Of a stretch of 64,000 nt of DNA, positions 34,077 to 44,966 are shown piece by piece. The first letter of the stretch is position 1, and each line of letters opens with the position of its first letter. The DNA lies in the NCBI GenBank assembly GCA_036426205.1, contig CM071569.1, positions 285,070,418-285,134,417 of the forward strand, in the 5' to 3' direction. Both the position numbers and the translations under genes were made by a program. The DNA comes from Ascaphus truei. Taxonomy: Eukaryota; Chordata; Amphibia; Anura; Ascaphidae. Below the pieces are notes generated by a model that was not told the DNA's origin, searched no databases, and saw only the letters and a program-made list of their open reading frames with translations.

Positions 34077-35090
34077 TGTCTCTCTGCGATATCATCCTGA
34101 ATGGCCCTCCATCGACTTAAACTTAACATGACAAAAACAGAGCTCCTCATACTTCCTCCCAAACCTGGCTCTACAACCTCCTTCCACATTACTGTTGGAA
34201 GTACTATCATTCACCCAGTAGCTCAAGCACACTGCCTTGGGGTCACCATCGACTCCTCTCTCACATTCAAAACGTCTCTAAAACCTGTCGCTTTTTCCTC
34301 CGCAATATTACAAAGATACGTCCTTTCCTCTGTTGCTCGACTACTAAAACTCTGACTCAGGCCCTCATTCTCCCCCGTCTCGATTACTGTAACCTCCTGC
34401 TGCCAGTCTTCCTGCTTCTTACCTGTCTCCCCTACAATCTATCCTATACACTGCTGCCAGAATCACTCTACTCTTTCCTAAATATGTCTCAGCGTCTCCC
34501 CTCCTGAAATCCCTCTCCTGGCTTCCGATCAAATCCTGCATCTCACACTCAATTCTCCTCCTCACATTTAAAGCTTTGCACTCTTCTGCCCCTCCTTACA
34601 TCTCAGCCCTAATTTCTCGCTATGCACCATCCCGACTCTTGCGTTCTGCTCAAGGATGTCTTCTCATTACCCCTTTGTATCTAAAGTCCTCTCCCGCCTT
34701 AAACCTTCCTCACTGACTGCCCCGCGCCTCTGGAATGCCCTACCCCTCAATACCCGACTAGCACCCTCTCTAGACACACTTGCTTAAAGAAGCATATGAG
34801 TAGCACCGTGGCTAATACTAGACGCATGATGCATAAAGCTCGGCCCCTTGCAGACGCACTTACCAGAACGCCCTCTTACTGTCTCTGTACGTTCTTCCTA
34901 CCTGCCAATTAGATTGTAAGCTCCTCAGGGCAGGGACTCATCTTCCTAAATATTACTTTTGTCTGAAGCACTTATTCCCATGACCTGTTATTTGAATTAT
35001 TTGTTATTTATATGATTACAACATTACTGCTGTGAAGCGCTATGTACATTAATGGCGCTATATAAATAAAGATACATACATAAGGATGGC
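34077..35090 (+). pseudogene. L2-like LINE copy B, C-terminal half and 3' tail
   Basis: Resumes at the duplicated TGTCTCTCTGCGA and continues LKLNMTKTELLILPPKP (34113-34160), SRLDYCN-type and HLWNAL-type segments in broken frames. The 3' UTR ends TGGCGCTATATAAATAAAG plus ATACATA. Together with 31940-32972 it is one LINE split by an insertion. Confidence 0.88.
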
Positions 35091-35552
35091 CGTGGTCACG
35101 TGACTAAGCTTACCATTCCTTGGAGACCAGCTGGTCTGGGCTATTGGCTTTGCATTAGCTGCTCCGTTCAGTTGGGAGGGTTCTACCAGGCCAGCTTCAG
35201 AGACAGTAGGTTCCAATCATTGTAGGGTGCCAGCGTTCGAGGACCGAGCTTACCGTACAGAGACAAAGGGAACTTGGCAGCACTTAGCAAGTCAAGAGCA
35301 CAGAGATACACGCTACCACTGTTTGCATGGACCGGCTTCTGTCTCTTTATGTACCTTTCCAGTATCTGCTCTGTGCCCTCAGTCAGGGTATTTGATAAGG
35401 TAATATAAAGTCAGGAGAATCTGCAATCAATCACAAAGTAATGACGGGGTCTGCGTTCTACTGGTAAATGGACCATTGTATAATCCGTGTAATGGGAGGG
35501 AAGACGGTGTGTGCTGGAAGGCATGTTACACCTTCTAGAGCGAGCTGTATAA

Positions 35553-35831
35553 GGCCGTGTTTATAGAGGGCGCTTGCTCAAATTATTTGTGCGCATAGGG
35601 TTTGCGCGAGGGGGAAGCATTGCGGAGGTGTGGCCGTGACATCATGTGAGCGGTTCGACCTCATTGGCTGAACCGCGCACAAGACCCGGCCATGACGCGG
35701 CCACCGCACGAAAGGACAAAATTATGTTTCTTTTCAAAAATCTGCCGTGCGTTCGCTCCTAATCGCTCGCGCGCACTCTGAGCGGCCTCATAGAGAAGAG
35801 GTCTGTTATCCGCACCACTATAAACTCGGCT
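35553..35831. mobile_element. PIF/Harbinger-like MITE 1 of an adjoining pair
   Basis: Inverted ends GGCCGTGTTTATAG (35553) and CTATAAACTCGGCT, flanked by TAA on both sides (35550-35552, 35832-35834). 279 bp, GC-rich, non-coding. 35095-35549 to the left is unassigned. Confidence 0.72.
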
Positions 35832-35834
35832 TAA

Positions 35835-36115
35835 GGCCTGTAATAGTGCGCGCGCGTGTGCTCTACCATGCGCGCGCGTGTGCTCTACTCAATGATAATT
35901 GCCTGTGTGAGCCCGACGTTGCAATAGTTTAGATGCCAGATCTGAGGAAATCGCGCTGTTACCACGCGACACCGTGAGCCAATCACAGTGCGGCCTAACA
36001 TCATAGCCCCGCCTCCTAGCCACGCGCATCACCGCTTGCCCTATAGACACTAAACGCGAGCACCACGCCATGCGCGCGCCCGCACGCGCACCAGCGCGCA
36101 CAATATTACAAGCCT
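35835..36115. mobile_element. PIF/Harbinger-like MITE 2 of an adjoining pair
   Basis: Inverted ends GGCCTGTAATAGTGCGCGC (35835) and GCGCACAATATTACAAGCC(T) ending at about 36115, followed by TAA. It shares the central TAA with element 1. A tandem TGCGCGCGCGTGTGCTCTAC repeat occurs near its left end. Confidence 0.72.
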
Positions 36116-36118
36116 TAA

Positions 36119-37164
36119 ACCCATGTTTTGATGCTGCTGTATTCAAATTCTTAATTAGTCTGATGTGTACAAGTAATCCATGTTCTCAGGTCGCAGTTCT
36201 CACGTGTTTAACACTGTGTATGCTGAATTTTACATGGGGAAAAAGTAATTCAGCATGCTCAGAATGGAGCCTTGTTTTTGGCCCGGAAAATGAACGCTCG
36301 TACTGACGCTTCAGACGCACGCACTTAGCTATGCAGTTGAACGCACCCATTAATTTATATGTCCATTCATCTGTCAAACGTTTACATGACGAGGAATCTA
36401 GCAGTTGCATAAATGTAAAGAAGAGTAAATATCTCATTTACGTGAGGGTTCTTAGCCGTGATTGAGCTGTGCGTGTGACTTCCCCATCAGTTCATGCCTC
36501 ACTCCTCACAGCTGGGAGACGGGTGAATAAACCCCGATTGAATACATAGTGTCATCTTGCATCTGCACTGATTAAATGTAGTAAATCTGTCAATATTTCC
36601 AGCATTAGGATAGAAAAATCTGCAGGTTTGGACACAAATGTCAATGTTTAGTAAACCTGGCTGCTAAAGGGAAAGCATGGAACGCCTGAAACACACTGCT
36701 TACTGAAGGGTTAATGTGCATTTGTTTCATTCATATGGTTTTACGAGGGTAGATGTGGATCGGATGCGCCTCTCAAGATGAAATATGTGGTTTTTCGTTT
36801 GTATGTTTGTCTAGGAGTTCCTGGAAGCACCAATAAAACTAGAAACACATGGAAGAGTTTGAGATGGGAAAAAATGTGATGAAAGAGATCAATATTCTCA
36901 TAATTGTGTTCAGGGTGACGTGGTTTTTCTAATATCTCCCCAGTATGAGGAGAAGACCACAGATCTGCTATGATATTGCCTGGCTTATCCTCACGGAGAT
37001 GCGGGAAATGTCTTCATTCTTTACTTACAGTACCATATATAGCTGACTTCATGTACCATATGTGGTATGATCGAAGCTACAGTCTAAACACCATTAGATT
37101 GATCTCTCAAACAATGCATGCTTCTCCGCCAGACTTATTCGCCATACAACTTCATTGCCGGTGA
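36119..37164. other. Unassigned intronic sequence
   Basis: No exon, RNA gene or recognised repeat. A short inverted pair of TTTTACATGGGGAAAAAG type occurs near 36228, without clear ends. Confidence 0.4.
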
Positions 37165-37340
37165 AATACATAGTTGCATATAGTTACATAGGTACATACT
37201 GTATAGTTATATAGGTACATATAGTTACATAGTTACATAGTTATATAGTTACATAGTAGATGAGGTTGAAAAAAGACGTACGTCCATCCAGTTCAACCTA
37301 TGCTAAATTTAGGCAACAGATACTTTATCCTGTATCTATA
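37165..37340 (+). repeat. (TAGTTACA)-type microsatellite plus interspersed repeat
   Basis: An imperfect TAGTTACATAGTTATATAG array at 37170-37260, then GATGAGGTTGAAAAAAGAC and CGTCCATCCAGTTCAACCT. This pairing recurs across amphibian and fish genomes as a dispersed repeat, by recollection. It lies about 180-360 bp upstream of the tomosyn exon. Confidence 0.65.
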
Positions 37341-37522
37341 CTTACTTATTGACTTAAATAAAACCATAGGCTTGCTGTACTGGGTTATATTTAAATGTAC
37401 TTTGTATTTTGTTCCCGTTTCAGATGCAGATGTCACCGTGGGTGTCTCTGTTCACATGATTGTTAAAACATCCATTGCTTTTTGATTGTTTATCAGTAAA
37501 ATCCTTAACTATTGATTGACAG

Positions 37523-37604
37523 ACTGGGCCGTCCAGGAGTTGATTGCTATTGCCAGCATGAGAGTGAGGCAGCTGTGCTTCATCTCCAGTTCCTAATTAA
37601 CGAG
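37523..37604 (+). CDS. STXBP5L: Tomosyn (STXBP5L-like) internal coding exon, WD40 region
   Basis: Internal exon of a tomosyn, a syntaxin- and SNAP25-binding WD40 protein with a C-terminal R-SNARE-like domain that restrains vesicle fusion. Seen: acceptor AG at 37521-37522 with a plausible branch-point region, donor GTAAGT from 37605, and 82 nt that read open as one nucleotide (completing a split codon) plus 27 codons. The peptide includes LGRPGVDCYCQHES and ends HLQFLINE. Known (recalled): this is a conserved segment of the N-terminal beta-propeller of tomosyns; VDC, HES and AVL fit STXBP5L better than STXBP5. Odd: after HES the residue is E where I recall G, and H precedes LQF where I recall Q; these may be lineage changes or sequencing errors. 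It ends in phase 0, matching the next exon at 42736. The upstream exon was not found in the window. Confidence 0.88.
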
Positions 37605-37775
37605 GTAAGTGCTTATGTAAACAAGGTGTTTCTTTAACCCTCTCCCTGCCATGGGGACCACAAGACAATGGTGCCCCATCGGGCAGCCGTAGGGATACAT
37701 TCTAATAGCGGGTTTGGCAGATAGAACTATTTTATTACGGTTTTCTCATCACATTTGGGAAAAGAACCTATGTGT

Positions 37776-38396
37776 AGAGATGGGCAAAATTCGCACCCAC
37801 CACGAATGCAAAATCTTTCAGCCGCGCGTCAGTCTCAAATGGCAGGTTCTGTTTTGTTTTTTATCACTGAAAATCCGCAGACCCCTCTCTCCCTCCACTT
37901 TTCTCTCCCTCTCCATCTCTCACCTCTCTCTTTCTCCAACCTTTCTCTTTGCCCTCCCCCTCTCGCTCTCTCTCTTTGTTCTCTCCCCTTCTCTAACTCT
38001 CATCCCCTCTTTCTCCCCCTCTCGCTTTCTATCCCTCCCCCTATCCCTCACCCCCCTTTCTCTTTACCCTTCCTCCCTTTCTTCTCTCTCTCCCCTCTCT
38101 ATCTCTCTCACCCCGTATCCATTCCCCCTCCTCTCTCTCATCCCCCTTTCCCTCTTTACCCCTCTCACTCTCCTTTCCCCCTTTCTCTTTTCCCTTTCCC
38201 CCTCTCTGTCTCTCTTCCTTCTAGCTCTCCCCTCTCTCTATCACCCATATGCCCTTCCCCCTCTCTCTTCTCCCCCCCACCCTCCCCCCCACTCTTCCCC
38301 TCCTCTCCATCCCAGCAAAACCCATATTTCAGGTTCTGGACTAAACTGATTTTTCAATCCGATGGCGGTTCCGTTTTTGATAGGTTCGCCCATCTC
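37776..38396. mobile_element. hAT MITE carrying a ~450-bp polypyrimidine tract, 171 bp after the exon
   Basis: Ends AGAGATGGGCAAAATTCG and GGTTCGCCCATCTC, flanked by the 8-bp duplication CTATGTGT (37768-37775 and 38397-38404). The interior from about 37875 to 38320 is almost pure C/T on the sense strand of the gene. Long ORFs across it are composition artefacts. Confidence 0.85.
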
Positions 38397-38406
38397 CTAT
38401 GTGTAG

Positions 38407-39004
38407 TTAACCATTGTCAAAGAACGAAATTATACTGTAGGTGACACATTTAAAATGCTTGGGAAAAATAACACTCGTATACGAAAAAATAATCTATGGT
38501 GTGCTCTGTACCAGAAGCAGTTTAATGACATGTAAATTAACTTAAAGGGGTGTGCGTTCTGCAAATGTGGTGATCCTCCCCGAATAAACCAATCATTTAT
38601 AGTAAATTGAGCACAAGTGATTTTTTGCTTGCTCAGATCAGGAGTTCAGACTACTTGTTATCACCAAAAACGGCTAATTACGGCGCTCCCTGACAATATA
38701 ACGGACAATGTCTAAGCGCCGAATGGAAGCACATACACCAAGAGAAAGTGGGTACAGTGAAAGACACCAGCCTGCAAAATACAGAATAACAGTATTTATA
38801 CAAGCCCTTGGTTGAATCTGCTGCTCAACCTGAGGAGGATAATCCCTTGATCCTCGAAGACAGATGAAAAGATGGAGGCGGTGAGCGCACATAAAAGACA
38901 AGAGGGCAACAATATAGTCTTATTAACCGACAGACAGACACAGAATCCTCAGGGAAATATAGTCAATCGGGGGATCGGGGGGGATGTATAATAAAGGTGT
39001 AATG
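38407..39004. other. Mostly unassigned; possible foldback-element end
   Basis: 38684-38720 reads CGGCGCTCCCTGACAATATA, reminiscent of GCGCT ends at 22672, 34057 and 48107. Otherwise unassigned. Confidence 0.3.
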
Positions 39005-39092
39005 TCTATACTCGCAGTGGCGGCGACAATGCATTTGTTTTCGGGCGACGCCGCGTCACCGTCGCCAGCACTATAAGCGCGGCCTAAACCTG
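39005..39092. mobile_element. Short GC-rich Harbinger-like fragment
   Basis: Runs from TATACTCGCAGTGGCGGCGA to CACTATAAGCGCGGCCTAA; the GGCCTAA end and CACTATAA resemble 35553-35831. Confidence 0.5.
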
Positions 39093-39126
39093 GGAAGCAC
39101 CTGCTACAGCTGTGTTGGTACATTAA

Positions 39127-39421
39127 CCCTTGGAGTGCACCAGGACATAGTCACTACGTCATGGAAACTGGCACTTCGTGGGACCCCAGGACGTGATCCT
39201 CAAAGGGCCTGGGTTCTTTTCCGGGTGCGATCGCGTCCTGCGTTCCCATGGAGCGATCTGCCCAGTATGGAGACGGTGAAGTAGTCCTCCTCCTCCTCCT
39301 TCCGTTCCCCAGAAAACGTCCGCCATGGTCACGTGACCATTCTCGGAAGCGGCCACGTGACCTCGCTGCGTCTTGGGGGCCATGGCACTGGGGCATCGCG
39401 ACCCCCCCTGCACTCAAAGGG
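39127..39421. mobile_element. piggyBac-like MITE (295 bp)
   Basis: Inverted ends CCCTTGGAGTGCA (39127) and TGCACTCAAAGGG (ending 39421) flanked by TTAA at 39123-39126 and 39422-39425. GC-rich, non-coding. Confidence 0.82.
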
Positions 39422-39586
39422 TTAAAGTCCGGTTCCCATTAACAAGATGTGTCACAATTGTACTACACTGGCAAAAGAAATCACATCTTAACATTTATTT
39501 CCCACCAGTTATAAGTCTTGAAAATAGTTTGTACGATTAAATAACCTTCTTAATTGCAAAAAACAATTGCTATATATCATTATACA

Positions 39587-40345
39587 TGTAACCCTGTTTC
39601 CCCCCCAGTTGCTGATAGGGCCTATTACAGGGAAAACTACGCTGGTTACTTGGAGTAGTGTGGTGCATAACTGCTGATAAACAGTAGCCCTGAGTCTCCT
39701 CCATGATGTTAGGGGATAGCAACAGGACAGGCTTCTGGGGTATAACCTGACGTACTCACGGTGACAGCGCCTCCATCTCTTGCAGTCCCCAGGATAAGGG
39801 GAGAAATCCCTGCTTGAGAGTCTCTTTCTCCGTCTCCCTGATAGATTTCAGTCTCAGGCAAGAAGTATATTAAACAGGATCTCTTTATTCTTTATGCACA
39901 CGGCACAGAAGTCAATCAGCAGCTCGTAGGGCCTACACCCTAAGGATGTCCCTGGACCAACACTCCCAGCCAGTGGGCACCAGGAGAAGTCCTAGCTCTT
40001 CCCTTACTCTCTGGTAGAGTAAGGGGAACAGTCTCCCACCGCTCCCCTAAGGGAGGGCACACAGTTTGCAGAGCCCTGCACATTGCTCAAGGGTAGACCT
40101 TGCCTCTCACATGGTAGAGGCAGACTGAGTAAATTCAGGAAGTGCAGCCCCTTAAGTTCAGATCCAGTAGGAACCAGCCCCTTGCCTCTGATTGGACACC
40201 AGGCCTGAGTACACTACCTTCTCTGTGGCTCACTGGGCTGCAGAGAGGTGGGGAAAACTCATGATTACTCCGGGCAACCTGCCCTTACCAGGGATTACTG
40301 CCAGGAGGAGGGCAGACTTATTAGCCCAAAACAGACAGGGCTATA
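39587..40345 (-). mobile_element. 3' LTR of a truncated Gypsy-type element
   Basis: Starts TGTAACCCTG and ends GACAGGGCTATA. The minus-strand sequence just before it reads AGAGGGAGAG, a polypurine tract, so this is the 3' LTR of a minus-strand element with internal sequence to its right. A minus-strand AATAAA lies at about 39880. Confidence 0.78.
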
Positions 40346-41400
40346 CTCTCCCTCTGGTGGAATCCAATGGTCCCCACTTGGACCTAAATTTGCTGGGCCA
40401 TCCTGTAGGTGAAGAACCTGCAACAAGTACATAAAACATTAACAGGGTACACAGTTAATACCATCATAGTACCTGCAGGTTACGTACCCACCCACCTTGG
40501 GATGGTGATAACAATACTGGGATGTCTCCAACATGGAGAATCCTTTTTAATAATAATGTCTAGGGTCCGGTTTCCTCACGGTGCGACCATTGTTGTTGAC
40601 CACTTCTACAAAATAAATCTGAGGAGGGACATTTTCAGAACGATATTCCACTTTATGCATGAAAATGTTCCGCCCTACACTCCAGACCCTCATGAGGTAG
40701 CATACTCTTTCTACAATATGAAAAGCTGAATTACTATTCTTAGAGCTCAGGTAATCTATGACTGCGTCTCGGAGTCAGGTCTCTCTTTGCTCCTCAATTT
40801 CCAACATAATGGGCTCAGGCACGTATGGATACTCATAGCCATGAGATTGCCTATACCTCGCCACTGTGGCTCAGTCTGCCCGGCTTAATTTAGTTAGCTT
40901 CTTGCCATGGGCCTTGCCTGGTAGTAGCCAGAATAAAGATTCCACTGGAGCAATCTCGTCATACAATAGAGAACTAGGTACTACAATCCCTTGCTGGATC
41001 TCCCTTAGTCTCCTATGGAGCACTTCAGCAGCCTCCTCAGTGGAGTAGGGGCCCTCATCCCACCAATGATCCACTATCTCTCCGTCTATTAATACAAACC
41101 GGGTACAGTCCATAGCTGCCGAATACCCTTGATATAACGGAGCCCACCATTTCCTGCTCTGATCTGTAGACCCTGGTGAAGATACAGATTTTTCGGTATC
41201 TGCTCTAGAAGATACCTCTGAGGGTATCAGACACTGAACCCCAACCCACCAGACACTGAACCTTTAGGTTTACCCCTAATTACAGTTTTGGACACAGTAG
41301 GATTCATTACAGGCAGTTTGTTAGACACAGGCACTTCCCCCTCAGACCCCTCATCAGATGCCACCCAATTCCGCCAGTCCCTGGATGTATGAATGATCTA
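40346..41400 (-). pseudogene. Internal 3' region of the truncated LTR element
   Basis: Contiguous with the polypurine tract of the LTR at 39587. An 80-aa minus-strand ORF (41113-40871) reads FVLIDGEIVDHWWDEGPYST and LLPGKAHGKKLTKLSRAD. I do not recognise its family; position suggests a post-integrase or accessory region. No second LTR was seen on the right; the element is cut near 41400. Confidence 0.5.
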
Positions 41401-41404
41401 GTCA

Positions 41405-41601
41405 TGGGGTGCTCAACTCATGTCCTTAAGACCCCCTCAACTGGTCAGGTTTTCAGGATATCCCTGCTTCAGCACAGCTCAGTCGAGGACTGAGCCACCT
41501 GTGCTAAGCTGGGACTGATTGAGCCACCTGTGCTGAAGCAGGGATATACTTAAAACCTGACCTGTTGGGGGGTTTGAGGACTGGAGTTGAGACCCCTGGA
41601 T
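41405..41601. mobile_element. Palindromic hAT MITE
   Basis: Starts near TGGGGTGCTCAACTCATGTC, ends GGACTGGAGTTGAGACCCCTG. The core has two TGAGCCACCTGTGCT units. Flanks are only partly matching. Confidence 0.78.
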
Positions 41602-41604
41602 TAA

Positions 41605-42147
41605 GACATCTTTTTACACCTCAGCCCTAATTTCTTGTTATGCACCATCCCGACTCTTGCGTTCTTCTCAAGGATGTCTTCTTTCCCTTTACCCATTGTA
41701 TCTAAAGCCCTCTCCCGCCTTAAACCTTTCTCACTGACTGCCCCGCACCTCTGGAATGCCCTCCCCCTCAGTACCCGACTAGCACCCTCTCTATCCACCT
41801 TTAAGACCCACCTTAAGACACACTTGCTTAAAGAAGCATATGAATAGCACTGTGGATATTCTGAACACATGATACATAAAGCTTGGCCCCCTGCAGACGC
41901 ACTTACCAGAACTCCCTCCTACTGTCTCTGTACGTTCTCCCTACCTACCAATTAGACTGTAAGCTCCTCGGGGCAGGGACTCCTCTTCCTTAATGTTACT
42001 TTTATGTCTAAAGCACTTATTCCCATGACCTGTTATTTATATTATTTGTTATTTATATGATTACAACATGTATTACTACTGTGAAGCGCTATGTACATTT
42101 ATGTTGCTACATAAATAAAGACATACAATACAATACAATACAAGACA
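41605..42147 (+). pseudogene. L2-like LINE copy C, 3' end
   Basis: A 70-aa ORF at 41635-41847 ends LTAPHLWNALPLSTRL ... KTHLKTHLLKEAYE, nearly identical to copy A. The 3' UTR has TAGACTGTAAGCTCCTCGGG and ends GTACATTTATGTTGCTACAT, AAATAAAG, then an ATACA repeat. Strongly 5' truncated. Confidence 0.85.
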
Positions 42148-42735
42148 GTATGCCATCATAACCGGTGAACCTTATGGAAACTCTGTGATATTCTGCGTTA
42201 TTATGGGAGATGTTTGGTTATCCCCGGAGACAGTATCACTCACATTAGCAATTGCTCTTATGTGGCATAAATATATGTGAGGAGGTTGTCACTACAGTAT
42301 ATAGACAATATTAAAGTCCTGGTATATGGGTGGAAAATCTCTCTATTTTGCAGGCAATGTTATTTTTTCATTTGTTTCTATTATGATGCACTGAAATGAT
42401 TTGCCTAATTTAGCAAGTTTCAAACAAATAACACAGTTCAATAAAAAAAAATGACTTAAAAACAGTGAACCTGAGAACCTTCACTATCTTAAAATAGTGG
42501 GGCCCAAGAGTATATTAAAATAAGCCATAAATGTTCCTCGTAACGATGTCCTTGCTGCACCAATAGTTGTTGCCAGCTCCTGAAGTGTGTCTTTTTATTA
42601 CACGTGTTGTATTTTCCAACCTAAACAAGTACCCGTGTCCTTGCGCCCCAGGTGAGGACTGTGCCGCTGTCAGTATGTGTGAGACGGGGGGTACCATTCA
42701 CTGCATAACGACATGACGTCTCTCTTTGGCTGCAG

Positions 42736-42836
42736 GGCGCCTTGGTCAGCGCGTGTGCTGACGAGACTCTTCATTTGTGGAACCTGAGACAGAAGCGGCC
42801 GGCGGTGCTTCATTCCCTTAAATTTAACAAGGAACG
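42736..42836 (+). CDS. STXBP5L: Tomosyn (STXBP5L-like) next internal coding exon, WD40 region
   Basis: Follows the exon at 37523-37604 directly in tomosyn order. Seen: pyrimidine-rich run and acceptor TGCAG ending at 42735, donor GTAAG from 42837, 101 nt reading as 33 codons plus two nucleotides, so phase 0 in and phase 2 out. The peptide starts GALVSA, contains TLHLWNLRQKRP and ends LHSLKFNKE plus a split Arg codon. Known (recalled): the HLWNLRQKRP segment is a WD40 blade of tomosyn; FN near the end matches STXBP5L, whereas STXBP5 has FC. The stretch after SA (CADE) differs slightly from what I recall. No downstream exon was recognised before 64000, so the next intron is at least 21 kb. Confidence 0.9.
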
Positions 42837-43024
42837 GTAAGAACGTGTGAAGCTTGACGATATATGTATAATAATAATAATATCACTTGCAATTTTAAAG
42901 TGGCAATACAGTTAGCGTTTTGGGGGGAGGGTTGATAGATGCAGCAGTTGCTTAGCTTTAAGGAAATTTAATTACCTAAACTGCCGATCGATCTGTTCTC
43001 TGAGCCCCTAAAGCTGGTGGGGGC

Positions 43025-43324
43025 CAGTAGTGCAACCAGGGGGATGGGGGTGGGAAGGATGTCTTTGCACCCCCCAATAATTGCTATTGCACTTACAGAA
43101 ATGGATTGCCGTGGGAGAGAGCGGGGCCTCTGTATGAGAGCAGCCCTTAGCGAGGTCACATGGTGAGGTGTTGCCATGACAACGCGTCGCCGCAGGACAT
43201 CACTGCGTCCCACGATGGCGCGTTGTCAACCCACCGCATAACCCCGCGACGGCACCCCCCCAATCAGATTTTCTGATTGCGCCCCCTGGTGGGCGCCGGT
43301 ACGTCCGAATTGGCTGCACCTCTG
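43025..43324. mobile_element. GC-rich hAT-like MITE
   Basis: Inverted ends CAGTAGTGCAACCAGGGGG and GGCTGCACCTCTG; GC-rich core with ACAACGCGTCGCC and GGCGCGTTGTCAA. Flanking duplication not clear. Confidence 0.55.
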
Positions 43325-43329
43325 GTAAT

Positions 43330-44400
43330 TCCGCCTCTGTGCAGACCCTACAAGACAATGCTTCATATTCTTAGCAGTGAAGCAAGACTCTGGAGAAGAA
43401 TGGAAAGAGTTTATTATCACTGTATTTATTCCCGTCTGATACATTGGAGTTTTCTCCGGGCAAGTCACGTTTTTAAGGGCATGCAGTGATGCAACTAACA
43501 GTGATGTTACATAGACGTCATTATTGTTACACACCGACGTGTAATTATGTAAGGCACACAAATTCTGCATAGCCAGTAGGGCTAATTGAAGACATCGTTA
43601 TGATATTTTGAGACCAGCTGCTAACGACTCTGTTGCACCTAACTCCAAATCGGCTTGTAATTCCTGAAATCGTGATGGCACACGCTGAATTTTTATAGCC
43701 GCCGCTGTTTTTGCAGTGTACATTTCGGAGTATTTACAAATAAGAAGATGTGTTCGCTGTCCCGTTAGAACAAAGAATAGTACATTGGATTCTGTGAGCA
43801 ATTAGCGGGCTGCTGATGATAAATTATATTAGAACACGCATGCAGACTTCATACTGTACGATGAGTGGGTGCCGAGTAAATAGTCATTTGTTGTTCATTT
43901 TCAAACGTAAATCAAAGTGATGGATTTGCCATGAAAAGACCATTTAGCATAGGAAACTGCTCATACAGTACAGACAATGTAAGTGATGTTCTGCGAACGC
44001 GTGGGTGCAAACGCTTTGGTAGTGTTTTAGGCTTCCGCAGATAATTCAATTAACATTAAATAGGAAATCTTGATCACTTCATACCAATGTTTACACTGTA
44101 TTCATATGAAATCTATATTTATAATTGCATGATCACTCATATTCCAGTTTTATGAATCATCCCTACAGTATGTAATATATAATAGTGGGTAATACAGAGG
44201 GAGAACCACTACGTACATATATACAGTAGTACAATGTTGTACAATATAGTACCGCTGGGAAATAGGAATCTCTGTCACAGAGTATGAATAAACTACAAGT
44301 GTGGTGACAGACACACAAAGAATAAAGAATAGGATATGGAGAATGTCACAAAGTTGCAGAGCTTAAAAAGGAAGTCGTTGTGGTGAGAAAATGCTATAAC
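43330..44400. other. Unassigned intronic sequence
   Basis: AT-rich with no recognised family or exon. Confidence 0.4.
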
Positions 44401-44534
44401 CCTGGGGCGGCCAACTCCCATCCTCAAGGGCCACCGACAGGTCAGGTTCTCAGGATATCCCTGCTTCAGCACAGCTGGCTCAGTCATTGATCTGTTGGTG
44501 GCCCTTGACGACTGGAGTTGGCCACCCCGGGGGT
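44401..44534. mobile_element. Palindromic hAT MITE, compact
   Basis: CCTGGGGCGGCCAACTCCCA at left, GGAGTTGGCCACCCCGGGGG at right, GGATATCCCTGCTTCAGCAC inside. Confidence 0.78.
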
Positions 44535-44717
44535 TATACCATCTGCATTCTTGGAGGCTATTATAATCCTCCCTTACAGAGCTATATTTTCAACCAAGTC
44601 CTGGAGTTGGGAAGAAGTAGCATGGGTAACAATTTGAGCTTTAGACATGGGCAGTGAGTAAGAATGGCAGGAGACAGGGCGGAGGTTTAAATAGAGCCTA
44701 TCATCCTGATATAGTGT

Positions 44718-44842
44718 AGGGGTGCTCCACTCCAGACCCCAGCCTCTGACTGAGCCTCCTGTGCTGAAGCAGGGTGGAAACCTGACCTGCTGGGGGGGGG
44801 GAGGCGGGGGGGCATGAGGAGTGGAGCTGAGCACCGCTGTCT
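44718..44842. mobile_element. Palindromic hAT MITE, degraded
   Basis: GTAGGGGTGCTCCACTCCAG ... GGAGTGGAGCTGAGCACC, with TGTGCTGAAGCAGGGTGG inside. Confidence 0.68.
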
Positions 44843-44966
44843 CAAAGGATAGGAGGGAAATGGTACTGATCTTTAGAATAGCTGAGAGATTAAAGAGGTG
44901 GGAGGCTGCCCTTGGGAAAGGGGCGTGTCCTTCGGCAATGTAAGTTTACCTGTAACCAGGTAAAGC

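Larger units (their letters stand above)
1..37522 (+). other. Partial intron upstream of the first visible tomosyn exon
   Basis: Inferred from the splice acceptor at 37521-37522 and the absence of any other recognisable exon to the left. It is densely filled with transposable elements and minisatellites, listed separately. No other host gene was recognised on either strand. Confidence 0.7.
37605..42735 (+). other. Complete tomosyn intron, 5,131 bp
   Basis: Bounded by donor GTAAGT at 37605 and acceptor TGCAG at 42735. It holds a hAT element with a polypyrimidine tract, a short GC-rich element, a piggyBac-like element, the 3' part of a Gypsy-type element, a palindromic hAT element and an L2-like tail. 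The last ~590 bases (42148-42735) show no recognisable repeat. Confidence 0.85.

Noticed and set aside
37714..38444. 211- and 229-aa Leu/Ser/Pro-rich plus-strand ORFs
   Set aside because: They span the polypyrimidine tract of a hAT element; C/T-only sequence has no stop codons. There is no conserved motif.
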